Under the pieces are notes generated by a model that saw only the letters and a list, made by a program, of their open reading frames with translations, did no database searches and had not been told where the DNA came from. From assembly GCF_900099975.1 (NCBI RefSeq), contig NZ_FNEI01000006.1, positions 124,001 through 188,000 of the forward strand: a DNA stretch of 64,000 nt, given 5' to 3'. This document shows, in pieces, positions 35,644-43,814 of the stretch. This stretch comes from Arthrobacter cupressi (GTDB lineage Bacteria; Actinomycetota; Actinomycetes; Actinomycetales; Micrococcaceae). The position numbers and the translations under genes are program-made. The first letter of the stretch is position 1. Each line of letters begins with the position of its first letter.

Positions 35644-37073
35644 GCGTCACTGTTGATGTCGCCGTCGTCGGTGCCGGTCCCGCCGGGCTCGCCGCAGCGG
35701 TGGCGGCCGCCGAAGCGGGTGCGAGGGTCGCCGTCGTCGACGCCGGAAACCAGCCGGGCGGCCAGTTTTGGCGGCACGCACCCGAGACCGTCCAGCGCCA
35801 AGCTGCCGATGTCCAGGCGGACGGCCACGGCCACCACGGCTGGAACACTTATTTGGACCTGCGGGCGCGTTTCGATGCCGCGCAGCACGCCGGGCGGATC
35901 ACGTACCTGCCCGGGCTGCAGGTTTGGATGGCTGAGCGCTCCGAGGACGGCTTCGTGCTGCGGACGACGCCGGCCGTCGCCTCCGCGGGCGCCGCACCCG
36001 TGACTGTCACGGCGGACCGCCTGGTCCTGTGCCCCGGCGGCTACGACCGCCAACTGCCCGTTCCCGGCTGGGACCTGCCCGGCGTCCTGGCGGCCGGCGG
36101 CATCCAGGCTTTCATCAAGGCCAACGGCGTGCTGCCGGGCAAGCGTTTCGTCATCGCGGGCACCGGGCCGTTCCTGCTGCCCGTGGCCGCGGGTATCGCC
36201 GAAGCGGGCGGGAAGGTGCTGGCCGTGCTGGAGTCCTCCGCGCCGTCGGCCTGGCTGCCGCACCTGGCCGCCGCGTCCGGTGTGCCCGGGAAGGCCCTGG
36301 AAGGCGCCGAGTACGCGGCCGCGTTCGCCCGGCACCGGATTCCATACCGCACGCGGAGCATCGTCACCGAGGTGCTTGGTTCGGATCGGGCTAGCGGTGT
36401 GCGCACGGCGCGCGTCGACCCCGCCGGCCGGGTCCGCCCCGGTACCGAACGGGTCTACGGGGACGTGGACGTGGTGGGTTTCGGCTGGGGCTTCACCCCG
36501 CAGATGGAATTGCCCGTTTCCCTCGGCGTCGAAACCCGGCTGGACGCCGACGGCTCTCTGGTCGGCGTCGTCGACGACCGCCAGCAGTCCAGCGTGCCCG
36601 GGCTGTACCTGGCGGGTGAGGTGACCGGCGTCGGGGGCGCCACCCTTGCCGTCCTGGAAGGCCTCGCCGCCGGAGCCGCGGCCGCCCGGCCGGACCCGGG
36701 TGTCCCCGTGAAGCCGCCGGCGGCGATCGCCCGGCACCGCCGCTTCGCGCAGGCCATGCATCAGGCGCATCCCGTGCCCGCTGCCTGGCAGGACTGGCTC
36801 ACCCCGGACACCACCGTGTGCCGCTGCGAGGAAGTCACCGCCGGTGATATCACAGAAGCCCGGGAGGACCTGGGCGCCCGCGACGTCCGCAGCCTCAAGT
36901 CCTTCACCCGCGCGGGGATGGGCTGGTGCCAAGGCCGGGTCTGCGGCTTCGCGGCCGCCTGCCTCGGCGCCGGTCCCGGAGAAGCGCCCGGCGCCGGATC
37001 CCTCGCCGGAAGTGCCAAGCGCCCCCTCGCCGCACCCGTGGGCATCGGCGAACTGGCTGCCCTCGATGGCTAA
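35640..37073 (+). CDS. FAD/NAD(P) oxidoreductase subunit with BFD-type Fe-S domain
   Basis: This is a 477-residue flavoprotein: N-terminal FAD loop VAVVGAGPAGLAAAVAAAEAG, a Trx-reductase-like middle (GTGPFLLPVAAGIAEAGGK) and a C-terminal Cys domain with CRCEEVTAGD (Cys394, Cys396) and CQGRVC (Cys430, Cys435), a BFD-like iron-sulphur fold. It is the HcnB-like/OoxA-type alpha subunit of D-hydroxyproline or D-amino acid dehydrogenases. The ATG overlaps the stop of the small Fe-S gene. A 139-base gap with no further gene separates it from the aldehyde dehydrogenase. Confidence 0.87.
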   Translation: MSVTVDVAVVGAGPAGLAAAVAAAEAGARVAVVDAGNQPGGQFWRHAPETVQRQAADVQADGHGHHGWNTYLDLRARFDAAQHAGRITYLPGLQVWMAERSEDGFVLRTTPAVASAGAAPVTVTADRLVLCPGGYDRQLPVPGWDLPGVLAAGGIQAFIKANGVLPGKRFVIAGTGPFLLPVAAGIAEAGGKVLAVLESSAPSAWLPHLAAASGVPGKALEGAEYAAAFARHRIPYRTRSIVTEVLGSDRASGVRTARVDPAGRVRPGTERVYGDVDVVGFGWGFTPQMELPVSLGVETRLDADGSLVGVVDDRQQSSVPGLYLAGEVTGVGGATLAVLEGLAAGAAAARPDPGVPVKPPAAIARHRRFAQAMHQAHPVPAAWQDWLTPDTTVCRCEEVTAGDITEAREDLGARDVRSLKSFTRAGMGWCQGRVCGFAAACLGAGPGEAPGAGSLAGSAKRPLAAPVGIGELAALDG

Positions 37074-37212
37074 CCATGCCGGCTAACCTCGCTGCCAAAC
37101 CCTCGAATTCGCCGGAGAGCTGCCAAATCGCCGGAACGTTCCAGCGATCCCGCAGCGTTCCCGCGACCCCGCTCATGACCCAGTACCAAGACCTCAACGG
37201 AAGGAGACCGCG

Positions 37213-38697
37213 ATGACCGCGATCACCCAGAGCACCACCGGCGCCGCTGCCGGTACCACCGACGCCGAACTCGAACAGCACCTCGCCGCCGCCCACGCCG
37301 CCGCGGCACCCCTGGCCACCCTCCGCCCGGCCGAACGCGCCGCCCTGCTGGACGCCGTCGCGGACGCCCTCGATGCCGCCGCGGACGAGTTGGTTCCGCT
37401 GGCGCGGCAGGAAACCCGGCTCGCCGAGGCACGCCTGCACGGCGAACAGAAGCGCACCACCTTCCAACTGCGGCTCTTCGGCGAGGTGCTGCGCGACGGC
37501 GGCTACCTGGACGCCCGCATCGACCACGCCGACCCCGACTGGCCCATGGGCGCACCCCGCCCGGAACTGCGCCGCCTCAAGGTGCCCGTGGGCCCCGTGG
37601 TGGTCTTTGCCGCGAGCAACTTCCCCTTCGCCTTTTCCGTGGCTGGCGGCGACACCGCCTCGGCGCTCGCCGCGGGCAACCCCGTGATCCTCAAGGCGCA
37701 CTCAGGGCACCCGGAGCTCTCCAAGGCGACGGCCGCCGTCGTGGTTTCAGCCCTGGCCGCTGCCGGGGCACCGGAGGGGACCTTCGCGCTGATCACCGGA
37801 ACCGCGGCCGGAGCCGCTGCGCTGAAGGATCCGCGCATCAAGGCCGGAGCCTTCACCGGTTCCATCCCGGGCGGCCGCGCCCTGTTCGACATCGCCAGCT
37901 CCCGCCCCGAGCCCATCCCGTTCTTCGGGGAACTGGGCAGCAACAACCCCGTCTTCGTCACCGAGGCTGCCGCGGCCGAACGCGGTGCCGAGATCGCCGA
38001 GGCCTTCGTGGCTTCCTTCACCATGGGCGCCGGGCAGTTCTGCACGAAGCCGGGCACCTTGTTCGTACCCGCGTCCTCGGCCATGGTCGAGGCCCTGCGC
38101 GGCGCCGCGCTGCCGGGTGCCGCTCCGCTGCTGAACAGCCGCATCCAGTCCGGCTACGCCGAGGTCCTCCAGGAGCTGCAGGCCAATCCGCGCCTCGAGG
38201 TCCTTGCCCAGGGCGAGGAGCCGCTGGCCGATCCGCCCGCCCCGACGTTGCTGCTCACCAGCGCCGCGGACATGCTCGCCGAGCCGCACGCGCTTCAGGC
38301 CGAATGCTTCGGACCCACCGCCGTCGTGGTGGCGTACGACGACGAGTCCCGGCTCGCGGAGATCGCGGAGACTTTCGAGGGGCAGCTGACCGCCACGATC
38401 CACGGCACCGATACCTGCCAGGTGGCCGGGCTCGTCGAGGTCCTGGCCCGCAAGGCCGGACGCGTGCTCTGGAACCAGTGGCCCACCGGCGTTTCGGTCA
38501 CCTACGCGCAGCAGCACGGCGGACCGTACCCGGCCACGACGGCGGCCGGCAGCACCTCCGTGGGCACCGCCGCGATCGAACGCTTCCTGCGACCCGTGGC
38601 GTACCAGGGCTTCCCGCAGCACTTGCTGCCCGAAGCCGTGCGCGAGGATAACCCGCTGGCCGTGCCGCGCCTGGTGGACGGCCGGCGGGAGGGGTAG
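37213..38697 (+). CDS. 2-oxoglutarate semialdehyde dehydrogenase (aldehyde dehydrogenase family)
   Basis: This is a 494-residue aldehyde dehydrogenase with catalytic Cys277 in GAGQFCTKPG, general base Glu240 in FFGELGSNNP and Asn136 in ASNFPFAF. The Ala/Gly-rich, NADP-preferring subgroup matches ketoglutarate semialdehyde dehydrogenases. It would oxidise the semialdehyde produced by the deaminase to 2-oxoglutarate, completing hydroxyproline degradation to the TCA cycle. AGGAGACC precedes the ATG. Two large hairpins lie between it and the convergent alarmone synthetase gene. Confidence 0.88.
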   Translation: MTAITQSTTGAAAGTTDAELEQHLAAAHAAAAPLATLRPAERAALLDAVADALDAAADELVPLARQETRLAEARLHGEQKRTTFQLRLFGEVLRDGGYLDARIDHADPDWPMGAPRPELRRLKVPVGPVVVFAASNFPFAFSVAGGDTASALAAGNPVILKAHSGHPELSKATAAVVVSALAAAGAPEGTFALITGTAAGAAALKDPRIKAGAFTGSIPGGRALFDIASSRPEPIPFFGELGSNNPVFVTEAAAAERGAEIAEAFVASFTMGAGQFCTKPGTLFVPASSAMVEALRGAALPGAAPLLNSRIQSGYAEVLQELQANPRLEVLAQGEEPLADPPAPTLLLTSAADMLAEPHALQAECFGPTAVVVAYDDESRLAEIAETFEGQLTATIHGTDTCQVAGLVEVLARKAGRVLWNQWPTGVSVTYAQQHGGPYPATTAAGSTSVGTAAIERFLRPVAYQGFPQHLLPEAVREDNPLAVPRLVDGRREG

Positions 38698-38725
38698 GCT
38701 CGCGAACCCCGTGCATCCCTACACG

Positions 38726-38783
38726 CGCTCGCTGCGCGCCGCGGTGCCCCGGCAGGGGGATGGAAACCGGTGCGCAGCGAGCG
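38726..38783. repeat. 12-bp inverted repeat in convergent intergenic region
   Basis: CGCTCGCTGCGC and GCGCAGCGAGCG form perfect 12-base arms around a 34-base loop. It is the first of two large dyads in the 189-base gap between convergent genes (38698-38886) and carries no coding potential. Confidence 0.6.
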
Positions 38784-38805
38784 GCTCGCGTCGTAGCAAG
38801 CGGGC

Positions 38806-38862
38806 CGCACGGGCGGCTGGCGGGACCGGGTCCGAGTTCCCTGCCAGCCGCCCGCGCGTGCG
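38806..38862. terminator. Long hairpin between convergent genes
   Basis: The arms GGGCGGCTGGC/GCCAGCCGCCC are extended by GGGA/TCCC on the loop side and a CGCAC/GTGCG-like outer pair. The stem is very stable without a U-tract, as usual in actinobacteria, and probably terminates both the aldehyde dehydrogenase and the RelA-like transcripts. Confidence 0.65.
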
Positions 38863-38886
38863 GGTGCTCGCCGCGTTGAGGGGGTC

Positions 38887-39993
38887 CTAACTTGAAGTCT
38901 GGCGGTAACGCTCAATCTGTTTGAGCCGCCGCTGGAGGCTGTCCCGCCGCGGGTGCGGGACGGCGTCGGGCGCCTCGGCGGTGAGGTCGATGTGCCGGGT
39001 GCCGTACTCCCAGAGCAGGAGGTCATCCAGCAGCCGGTCCGGGCCGGGGGAGTAGCGGTGGTCCAGGGCCTTGCGGACCTCGGTGATGCGGTTCGCGCTG
39101 AGCAGCCCGGCCAGCTCCACGGTCTTCTTCAGCCCGTGCGCCGCGAGAAGCTCCGCGGCCCAGCCCCAGTCATCATCAACTTTACGGTCAACGTGCGGCA
39201 GCAGGGTGCGCCAGACGTCCCGCACCCGGTTGGGGGTCAGCGGCGTGGACCCTTCTCCTTCCAGGTCCCAGTAGCCGCGGACTTCCGCGTACCGTTCGTT
39301 CAGGTCCGCGAACGCGCCCTCGACCGTTTCCAGCATGGCCGCGGTGGCGGTGAACTGGCGGTCGAAATGCGGAGTCCAGGCGCGGGGGTCTTCGGCCTTG
39401 AAGCGGATGTCGTGCTCGATCTCGCTCCAGGCGTGCGCGAACACCGTTCGGATCTGGCATTCGAAGAAGTAGCTGCCGTTGGCCGGAAGGTCCGGGTTGA
39501 AGATCTGCTGGTAGGCCTTCACGGACTCGTTCTGGATGGTGCGCAGGATCAGGTGCCGGCTGGAATAGCCGTACGTTCCGGACTCGATGGAGCCGATGTC
39601 CTTCTCGCGGTCGCCGCGACAGTCGAACAGCTGGCGCTGGCGCTTGATGAGGTTGGCCACCGCGGCGTTTTCCGCGGGCAGCTTGGTGATCACGCGGATG
39701 CCCACCATGTCATTGAGGGTCCGGAACGGGTCCGGGAACTTCAGGGGCCGCGGCCCGCCCGGTTCCAGGGGTTCGTCCGTGCGGGAGATCTTTTCCCGGA
39801 ACGAGTCCACCGTCTTGGTGCGGCCCGTAACGAACAGCGGCACGGAGTCACTGTTCTTCAGCATGTCCCGCAGCGTGAGCAGCACGTCGCGCGTGACGAG
39901 CTTCAGCGCCGGGCGCACCCGCTGGTAAATCTCGACGTTCGCCTGCACCGATTCGCGCAGCTGCGGATCCAGCCTCTCCCAATTGCTAGCCAT
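38887..39993 (-). CDS. RelA/SpoT synthetase-domain protein with extra C-terminal domain
   Basis: This is a 368-residue cytosolic protein containing a RelA_SpoT (p)ppGpp synthetase domain at about residues 50-205. It has VTGRTKTVDSFREKIS for ATP binding, Asp95 in DMVGIRVI, the G-loop-like YGYSSRHL and the ECQIRT...AWSEIEHDI block with Glu178, Gln180, Arg182, Trp189 and His194. No hydrolase domain, TGS or ACT is present. A C-terminal region of about 160 residues is not recognised. It is larger than ordinary small alarmone synthetases and likely makes ppGpp-type alarmones. It stands alone, convergent to the aldehyde dehydrogenase. Confidence 0.83.
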   Translation of the reverse strand: MASNWERLDPQLRESVQANVEIYQRVRPALKLVTRDVLLTLRDMLKNSDSVPLFVTGRTKTVDSFREKISRTDEPLEPGGPRPLKFPDPFRTLNDMVGIRVITKLPAENAAVANLIKRQRQLFDCRGDREKDIGSIESGTYGYSSRHLILRTIQNESVKAYQQIFNPDLPANGSYFFECQIRTVFAHAWSEIEHDIRFKAEDPRAWTPHFDRQFTATAAMLETVEGAFADLNERYAEVRGYWDLEGEGSTPLTPNRVRDVWRTLLPHVDRKVDDDWGWAAELLAAHGLKKTVELAGLLSANRITEVRKALDHRYSPGPDRLLDDLLLWEYGTRHIDLTAEAPDAVPHPRRDSLQRRLKQIERYRQTSS

Positions 39994-40131
39994 GTTTCCA
40001 AGCTTACGGGGCGGCACTGACACGGGATCCGGGTGGCGGCCCGCCCGCGCGGCGGCCCCCGGCGCCGGTGCGAAGGGGCTGTAGGCTCTTGAAAGGTTCG
40101 TGAACCAGGGAAGCCGCAAAGGAGGCGCGCA

Positions 40132-40950
40132 GTGAAGCGGCAGAAGTACCACTACGGCGATCACCCCAGCCAATGGGCCGAGCTTTTCCTGCCGGAACCC
40201 GCCCACGGGTCCAACGGTCACCACCCCGCCATCAAAGGCATCGCGGTGGTGATCCACGGAGGATACTGGCGGTCCCAATACGGCGCAGAACTGGGCGAAC
40301 CGCTCGCGCGGGACCTCGCCGCGCACGGCATCGCCGCCTGGAACCTCGAATACCGGCGGGCCGGCAACGGCGGCGGCTGGCCGCACACCTTCGAGGACGT
40401 GCTCAGCGGCATCGACCACCTCAAGGAGGTGGCCCCGGAACACGGGCTGGACCTTGGCAAGGTGGTGGCCCTTGGCCATTCGGCCGGCGGCCATCTTGCC
40501 GTGTGGGCAGCCGGGCGCCGGAAACTGGACAAGATCGGAACCCCCGACGCCGACCGGCAGCTGGTGCGCAACGGAGACGACGCCGCGGTGCAGCTCAGCG
40601 GCGTTGTCAGCCAGTCCGGGGTGCTGAACCTGGCCGAGGCCGAGCGCCTCAACCTCAGCAACGGCGCGGTGGACAACCTGATGGGTGGCGACTCGGTTAG
40701 ATACCCGAAGCGGCATATTTACGCCGATCCCATGAAATGCCTGCCGTTGAGTGTTCCTGTGTACGCCGTGCACGCAATGGAGGACGAAGACGTCCCGGCC
40801 ACCCTCTCCGAGGGGTACGTCAACGCCTCCATCGCGGCCGGTGGGGCGGCGCAGCTGCTCAAGGTTCCGGGCAACCACTTCGACCTGATCGACCCGCGTG
40901 CGGCTGCGTACAAGAAGTGCCGCGAACTGGTGCAGCGCCTGCTGAGCTAG
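40132..40950 (+). CDS. Alpha/beta hydrolase (kynurenine formamidase/esterase-like)
   Basis: This is a 272-residue soluble alpha/beta hydrolase. HGGYW (42-46) forms the oxyanion hole and GHSAGGH carries nucleophile Ser117. The acidic and His residues are expected near EDEDVP and GNHFDLI. The HGGxW motif is typical of arylformamidase and carboxylesterase groups. No tryptophan-degradation genes are near, so the substrate is open. The GTG start follows AAAGGAGG. It is divergent from the RelA-like gene with a 138-base shared region. Confidence 0.85.
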   Translation: MKRQKYHYGDHPSQWAELFLPEPAHGSNGHHPAIKGIAVVIHGGYWRSQYGAELGEPLARDLAAHGIAAWNLEYRRAGNGGGWPHTFEDVLSGIDHLKEVAPEHGLDLGKVVALGHSAGGHLAVWAAGRRKLDKIGTPDADRQLVRNGDDAAVQLSGVVSQSGVLNLAEAERLNLSNGAVDNLMGGDSVRYPKRHIYADPMKCLPLSVPVYAVHAMEDEDVPATLSEGYVNASIAAGGAAQLLKVPGNHFDLIDPRAAAYKKCRELVQRLLS

Positions 40951-40987
40951 CCGCCGCCCTGGGTCGAGCCGCCTACAGTCAGGCGGC

Positions 40988-41842
40988 CTACAGGCAGACC
41001 GGGCGGAAGCCAGGATCGGCGGGTCCGCTCGCTTGCTTCAGGGCATTCAACACCCACTGGTGCACCACCGGATCATTGGGTGTCTGGTCGTGCTCGAACA
41101 GGTCCAGGGGGCACCGGTTTTGAAGGGTGATGTTGGTGACCTGTTCGGCGCTGCCGGACAGGAACTGGCTCTGATACGGCGTCACCACCTCGTCATGGAC
41201 GGTGGAAATGACGGTGTACGCCGGACCCTTCACGGTGTCGCCGATCGAGTTGAGCCCGGTCAGGAAAGCCGAGCCCGCCTCTTGGTCGGCGCATGCCTGG
41301 CAGAAGGGTTCGAAGAGCTGCATCTGGGATGGGGCATCTTCCGGCGGAGGAAGGATGAGGCCCTCCGTGCCGTGGTTCGACGGCGAAATGCCCACCAGGT
41401 GGTGGACCTTCTTGGCTCCGCCCAGGAAGCCCATGTAGTACCGGGGCATCATCCCGCCCTGGCTGTGGCCCACCAGGTCCACCTGCCGCGCCTGGGTGGC
41501 GGCGAGGACGGCGTCCACGAACGAGGCAAGCTCCTTGGCGGAATCGGCGATCGGGCCGGAGGCGTCGATTCCGTTGGCCTCACCGTAGTTCAGGGCGAAG
41601 ACGCAGTAGCCCTCGGATTTCAGGACCGGCGAAAGCGTGCTCCAGTTCTTGGCCATGTTTTCGAAGGTGCCCGGCACCAGGACCACCGGGTAGGGATGCG
41701 CGGCGGCGGGCTTGCAGCCCCAGTCGTTGGCTCCCGGCGGGGAGACATCCAGGGTGCCGGCCGAGGCCGCGCCGGCTCCGGTGAAGAGCGAGAGCACCAG
41801 CACCGCAATCGCGGTGAGGACGGATCGTTTTTGCACTGTCAT
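40988..41842 (-). CDS. Secreted triacylglycerol lipase-like alpha/beta hydrolase
   Basis: This is a 284-residue exported esterase or lipase. A signal peptide (1-28, ending AASA) precedes a hydrolase domain with nucleophile Ser127 in VGHSQGGMMPRYYM, an oxyanion region PVVLVPGTF and a catalytic His in a late Asn-Asp-Pro-Val-Val-His segment. Several Cys (43, 80, 164-191) could form disulphides. It resembles actinobacterial extracellular lipases of the class-2 type. Two perfect palindromes upstream (41881, 41914) suggest tight repression, probably by a TetR-type regulator encoded elsewhere. Confidence 0.85.
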   Translation of the reverse strand: MTVQKRSVLTAIAVLVLSLFTGAGAASAGTLDVSPPGANDWGCKPAAAHPYPVVLVPGTFENMAKNWSTLSPVLKSEGYCVFALNYGEANGIDASGPIADSAKELASFVDAVLAATQARQVDLVGHSQGGMMPRYYMGFLGGAKKVHHLVGISPSNHGTEGLILPPPEDAPSQMQLFEPFCQACADQEAGSAFLTGLNSIGDTVKGPAYTVISTVHDEVVTPYQSQFLSGSAEQVTNITLQNRCPLDLFEHDQTPNDPVVHQWVLNALKQASGPADPGFRPVCL

Positions 41843-41880
41843 AGGGCAGTTCCAATCGATGAGAAGTTTTCAACGCATCG

Positions 41881-41894
41881 GTGATGCGCATCAC
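41881..41894. promoter_or_regulatory. Perfect 14-bp palindrome upstream of lipase
   Basis: GTGATGCGCATCAC is a perfect palindrome 39 bases before the lipase ATG. It could be an activator or repressor site overlapping the promoter. Confidence 0.45.
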
Positions 41895-41913
41895 ATCCCC
41901 CAGGGTTCAGAAT

Positions 41914-41929
41914 GTTACCCGCGGGTAAC
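41914..41929. promoter_or_regulatory. Perfect 16-bp palindrome, TetR-type operator candidate
   Basis: GTTACCCGCGGGTAAC is perfectly symmetric and has the TTAC...GTAA form seen in actinobacterial TetR-family operators. It lies in the divergent region between the lipase and the PfkB kinase genes and may control both. Confidence 0.6.
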
Positions 41930-42021
41930 TTGCCGGTGCAATCATGTGTGGCGGATTTGGGAAAACGTGCAATGTGGCCCGGCTCTGGTCCGGCTATGGC
42001 CGCTCTGGCAGAGTGTTGCCC

Positions 42022-42963
42022 ATGCTGACAGTGATTGGTGAGGCCCTGGTGGACGTGGTCCGGCGTTCCTCGGGCGAGGAGGCGCATGTGGGCGGCAGCC
42101 CGCTGAATGTGGCCGTGGGATTGGCCCGGCTGGAGCATCCGGTGCAGTTCATCGGGCGCTTCGGCAAGGACCCCTATGGTGACGCCATCGCGGCCCACCT
42201 GCGCTCCAGTTCGGTCCTGGTGCCGTTCCCGCCCGACGGCAAGCCGAGCAGCGTGGCCACCGCGGTGGTGGACGACGACGGCGCGGCCCGCTACACCTTC
42301 GATCTCAGCTGGGAACTGCCCGGCCTGGCCGAACGCCTGCCGTTCATGCTGCAGGGTGCCTCCCTGCTGCACACGGGTTCCATTGCCACCATGCTGGAAC
42401 CGGGCGCGTCCGAGGTGCTTGCCGCCGTCGAGCACGCCCATCCGAACACCACCATCAGCTTCGACCCCAACTGCCGGCCCAGCATCATCACGGACAAGGA
42501 CTTCGCGCGGGAGCAGACCGAGCGTTTCGTGGCGCTGGCCGATGTCGTGAAAGCCTCGGACGAGGATCTCGAATGGCTTTACCCGGGCGTAGACGTGCGC
42601 GAATCCGCGCGCCGCTGGCTCTCACTGGGCGGCCACGAAGGCCCGGCCATGGTGGTGGTCACCCGCGGTGCGGCCGGACCCTGGGGCATCACCGCCGCCG
42701 GTGAGGCCGAGGCCCCGACGCCAAAAGTGAAGGTGGCGGACACTGTCGGTGCCGGTGATTCCTTCATGGCGGCGCTGCTCTCCGGCATCGTGGACCGCGG
42801 CCTGGACGGAGCCCAGAACCGCGGAGACCTCCGCGCGCTGCCGGCTGAGATCCTGCGGGAACTCCTGGTCCACGCGGCCGCCGCCGCTGCGGTGACGGTG
42901 TCCCGCGCCGGCGCCAACCCGCCCACCCGCGCCGAACTGAACTCCCTGAACGCAGGCGGGTAA
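42022..42963 (+). CDS. PfkB-family carbohydrate kinase
   Basis: This is a 313-residue ribokinase-fold kinase. VGGSPLNVAVGLARL near residue 24 is the first PfkB signature, and DTVGAGDSFMAALLSG (240-255) the second, with catalytic Asp246 and the anion hole GAG. It resembles bacterial fructokinases or sugar kinases that phosphorylate a furanose with ATP. A HAD phosphatase gene follows in the same direction after 27 bases, perhaps as a two-gene unit. The sugar cannot be read from the sequence. Confidence 0.87.
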   Translation: MLTVIGEALVDVVRRSSGEEAHVGGSPLNVAVGLARLEHPVQFIGRFGKDPYGDAIAAHLRSSSVLVPFPPDGKPSSVATAVVDDDGAARYTFDLSWELPGLAERLPFMLQGASLLHTGSIATMLEPGASEVLAAVEHAHPNTTISFDPNCRPSIITDKDFAREQTERFVALADVVKASDEDLEWLYPGVDVRESARRWLSLGGHEGPAMVVVTRGAAGPWGITAAGEAEAPTPKVKVADTVGAGDSFMAALLSGIVDRGLDGAQNRGDLRALPAEILRELLVHAAAAAAVTVSRAGANPPTRAELNSLNAGG

Positions 42964-42990
42964 CCCGGCCCGCGCCGCCCGTAGACTGGC

Positions 42991-43809
42991 ATGATGCGGC
43001 TTGTAGCAAGTGACATCGACGGCACCATCCTCGGCCACGACGGCCGGATCAGCGCCCGCACTGTCCGCGCTTTCCAGGCCTGCGCCGACGCCGGCGTGGA
43101 GGTGGTCTTCGTGACCGGGCGGCCGCCGCGCTGGCTCTACCCGCTCCGCGAACAACTGGGCCACAGCGGCACCGTGATCTGCTCCAACGGTGCCGTGTTG
43201 TGGGACCTCGCCGAAGACAGGCTGCTCTCCGCCCGGGCCATCGGACTCGAGGCGGTCCTGGAAGCCCGCAGGCTCATCAAGCAGTTGTGCCCTGATGCCC
43301 TGTTCGCGGCCGAAACCGTCGCCGGGTTCCACCTGGAACCCGGTTTCATCGAGAATCCCACCAGCGAACTGCTCGCCGAGTTCACCCCCGCACCGCTGCA
43401 CGAGACCCTGACGGCGGAGGACGCCGTCGTGAAGTTCCTGGCGGTGACCCACAGCGGCACCCCGGACGCCTTCCTGGCGCAGGTGCAACCCGTCGTCGCG
43501 CACCTCGTGGAGACCACGCATTCGGCGCCGCGCACTGCGCTGCTTGAAATGTCCGCACCCGGGGTCAACAAGGCCGTCACCCTCGCCGCCTACGCAGCCT
43601 CCCTGGGGATCGAAGCCGCGGACGTCGTGGCGTTCGGGGACATGCCCAACGACATCGAAATGCTGCGCTGGGCCGGCCACGGCTACGCGATGGCCAGCGG
43701 CCACCCGGAAGCGCTCACCGCGGCGGGCTACCAGGCACCGCATTTCGACGACGACGGCGTGGCCCAGGTGATCGAGGCCCGGCTCGCCGAAGAGAAACTG
43801 GGAGCCTGA
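42991..43809 (+). CDS. HAD-superfamily phosphatase (Cof/YbiV type)
   Basis: This is a 272-residue HAD hydrolase with motif I DIDGT (Asp8 nucleophile, Asp10), motif II VTGRPPRW, and the C-terminal Mg motif FGDMPNDIEML. A C2B-type cap sits between motifs II and III. Such enzymes dephosphorylate sugar phosphates or cofactors. It stands downstream of a PfkB kinase and ends five bases before the convergent monooxygenase gene. Confidence 0.88.
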   Translation: MMRLVASDIDGTILGHDGRISARTVRAFQACADAGVEVVFVTGRPPRWLYPLREQLGHSGTVICSNGAVLWDLAEDRLLSARAIGLEAVLEARRLIKQLCPDALFAAETVAGFHLEPGFIENPTSELLAEFTPAPLHETLTAEDAVVKFLAVTHSGTPDAFLAQVQPVVAHLVETTHSAPRTALLEMSAPGVNKAVTLAAYAASLGIEAADVVAFGDMPNDIEMLRWAGHGYAMASGHPEALTAAGYQAPHFDDDGVAQVIEARLAEEKLGA

Positions 43810-43814
43810 GCCGC

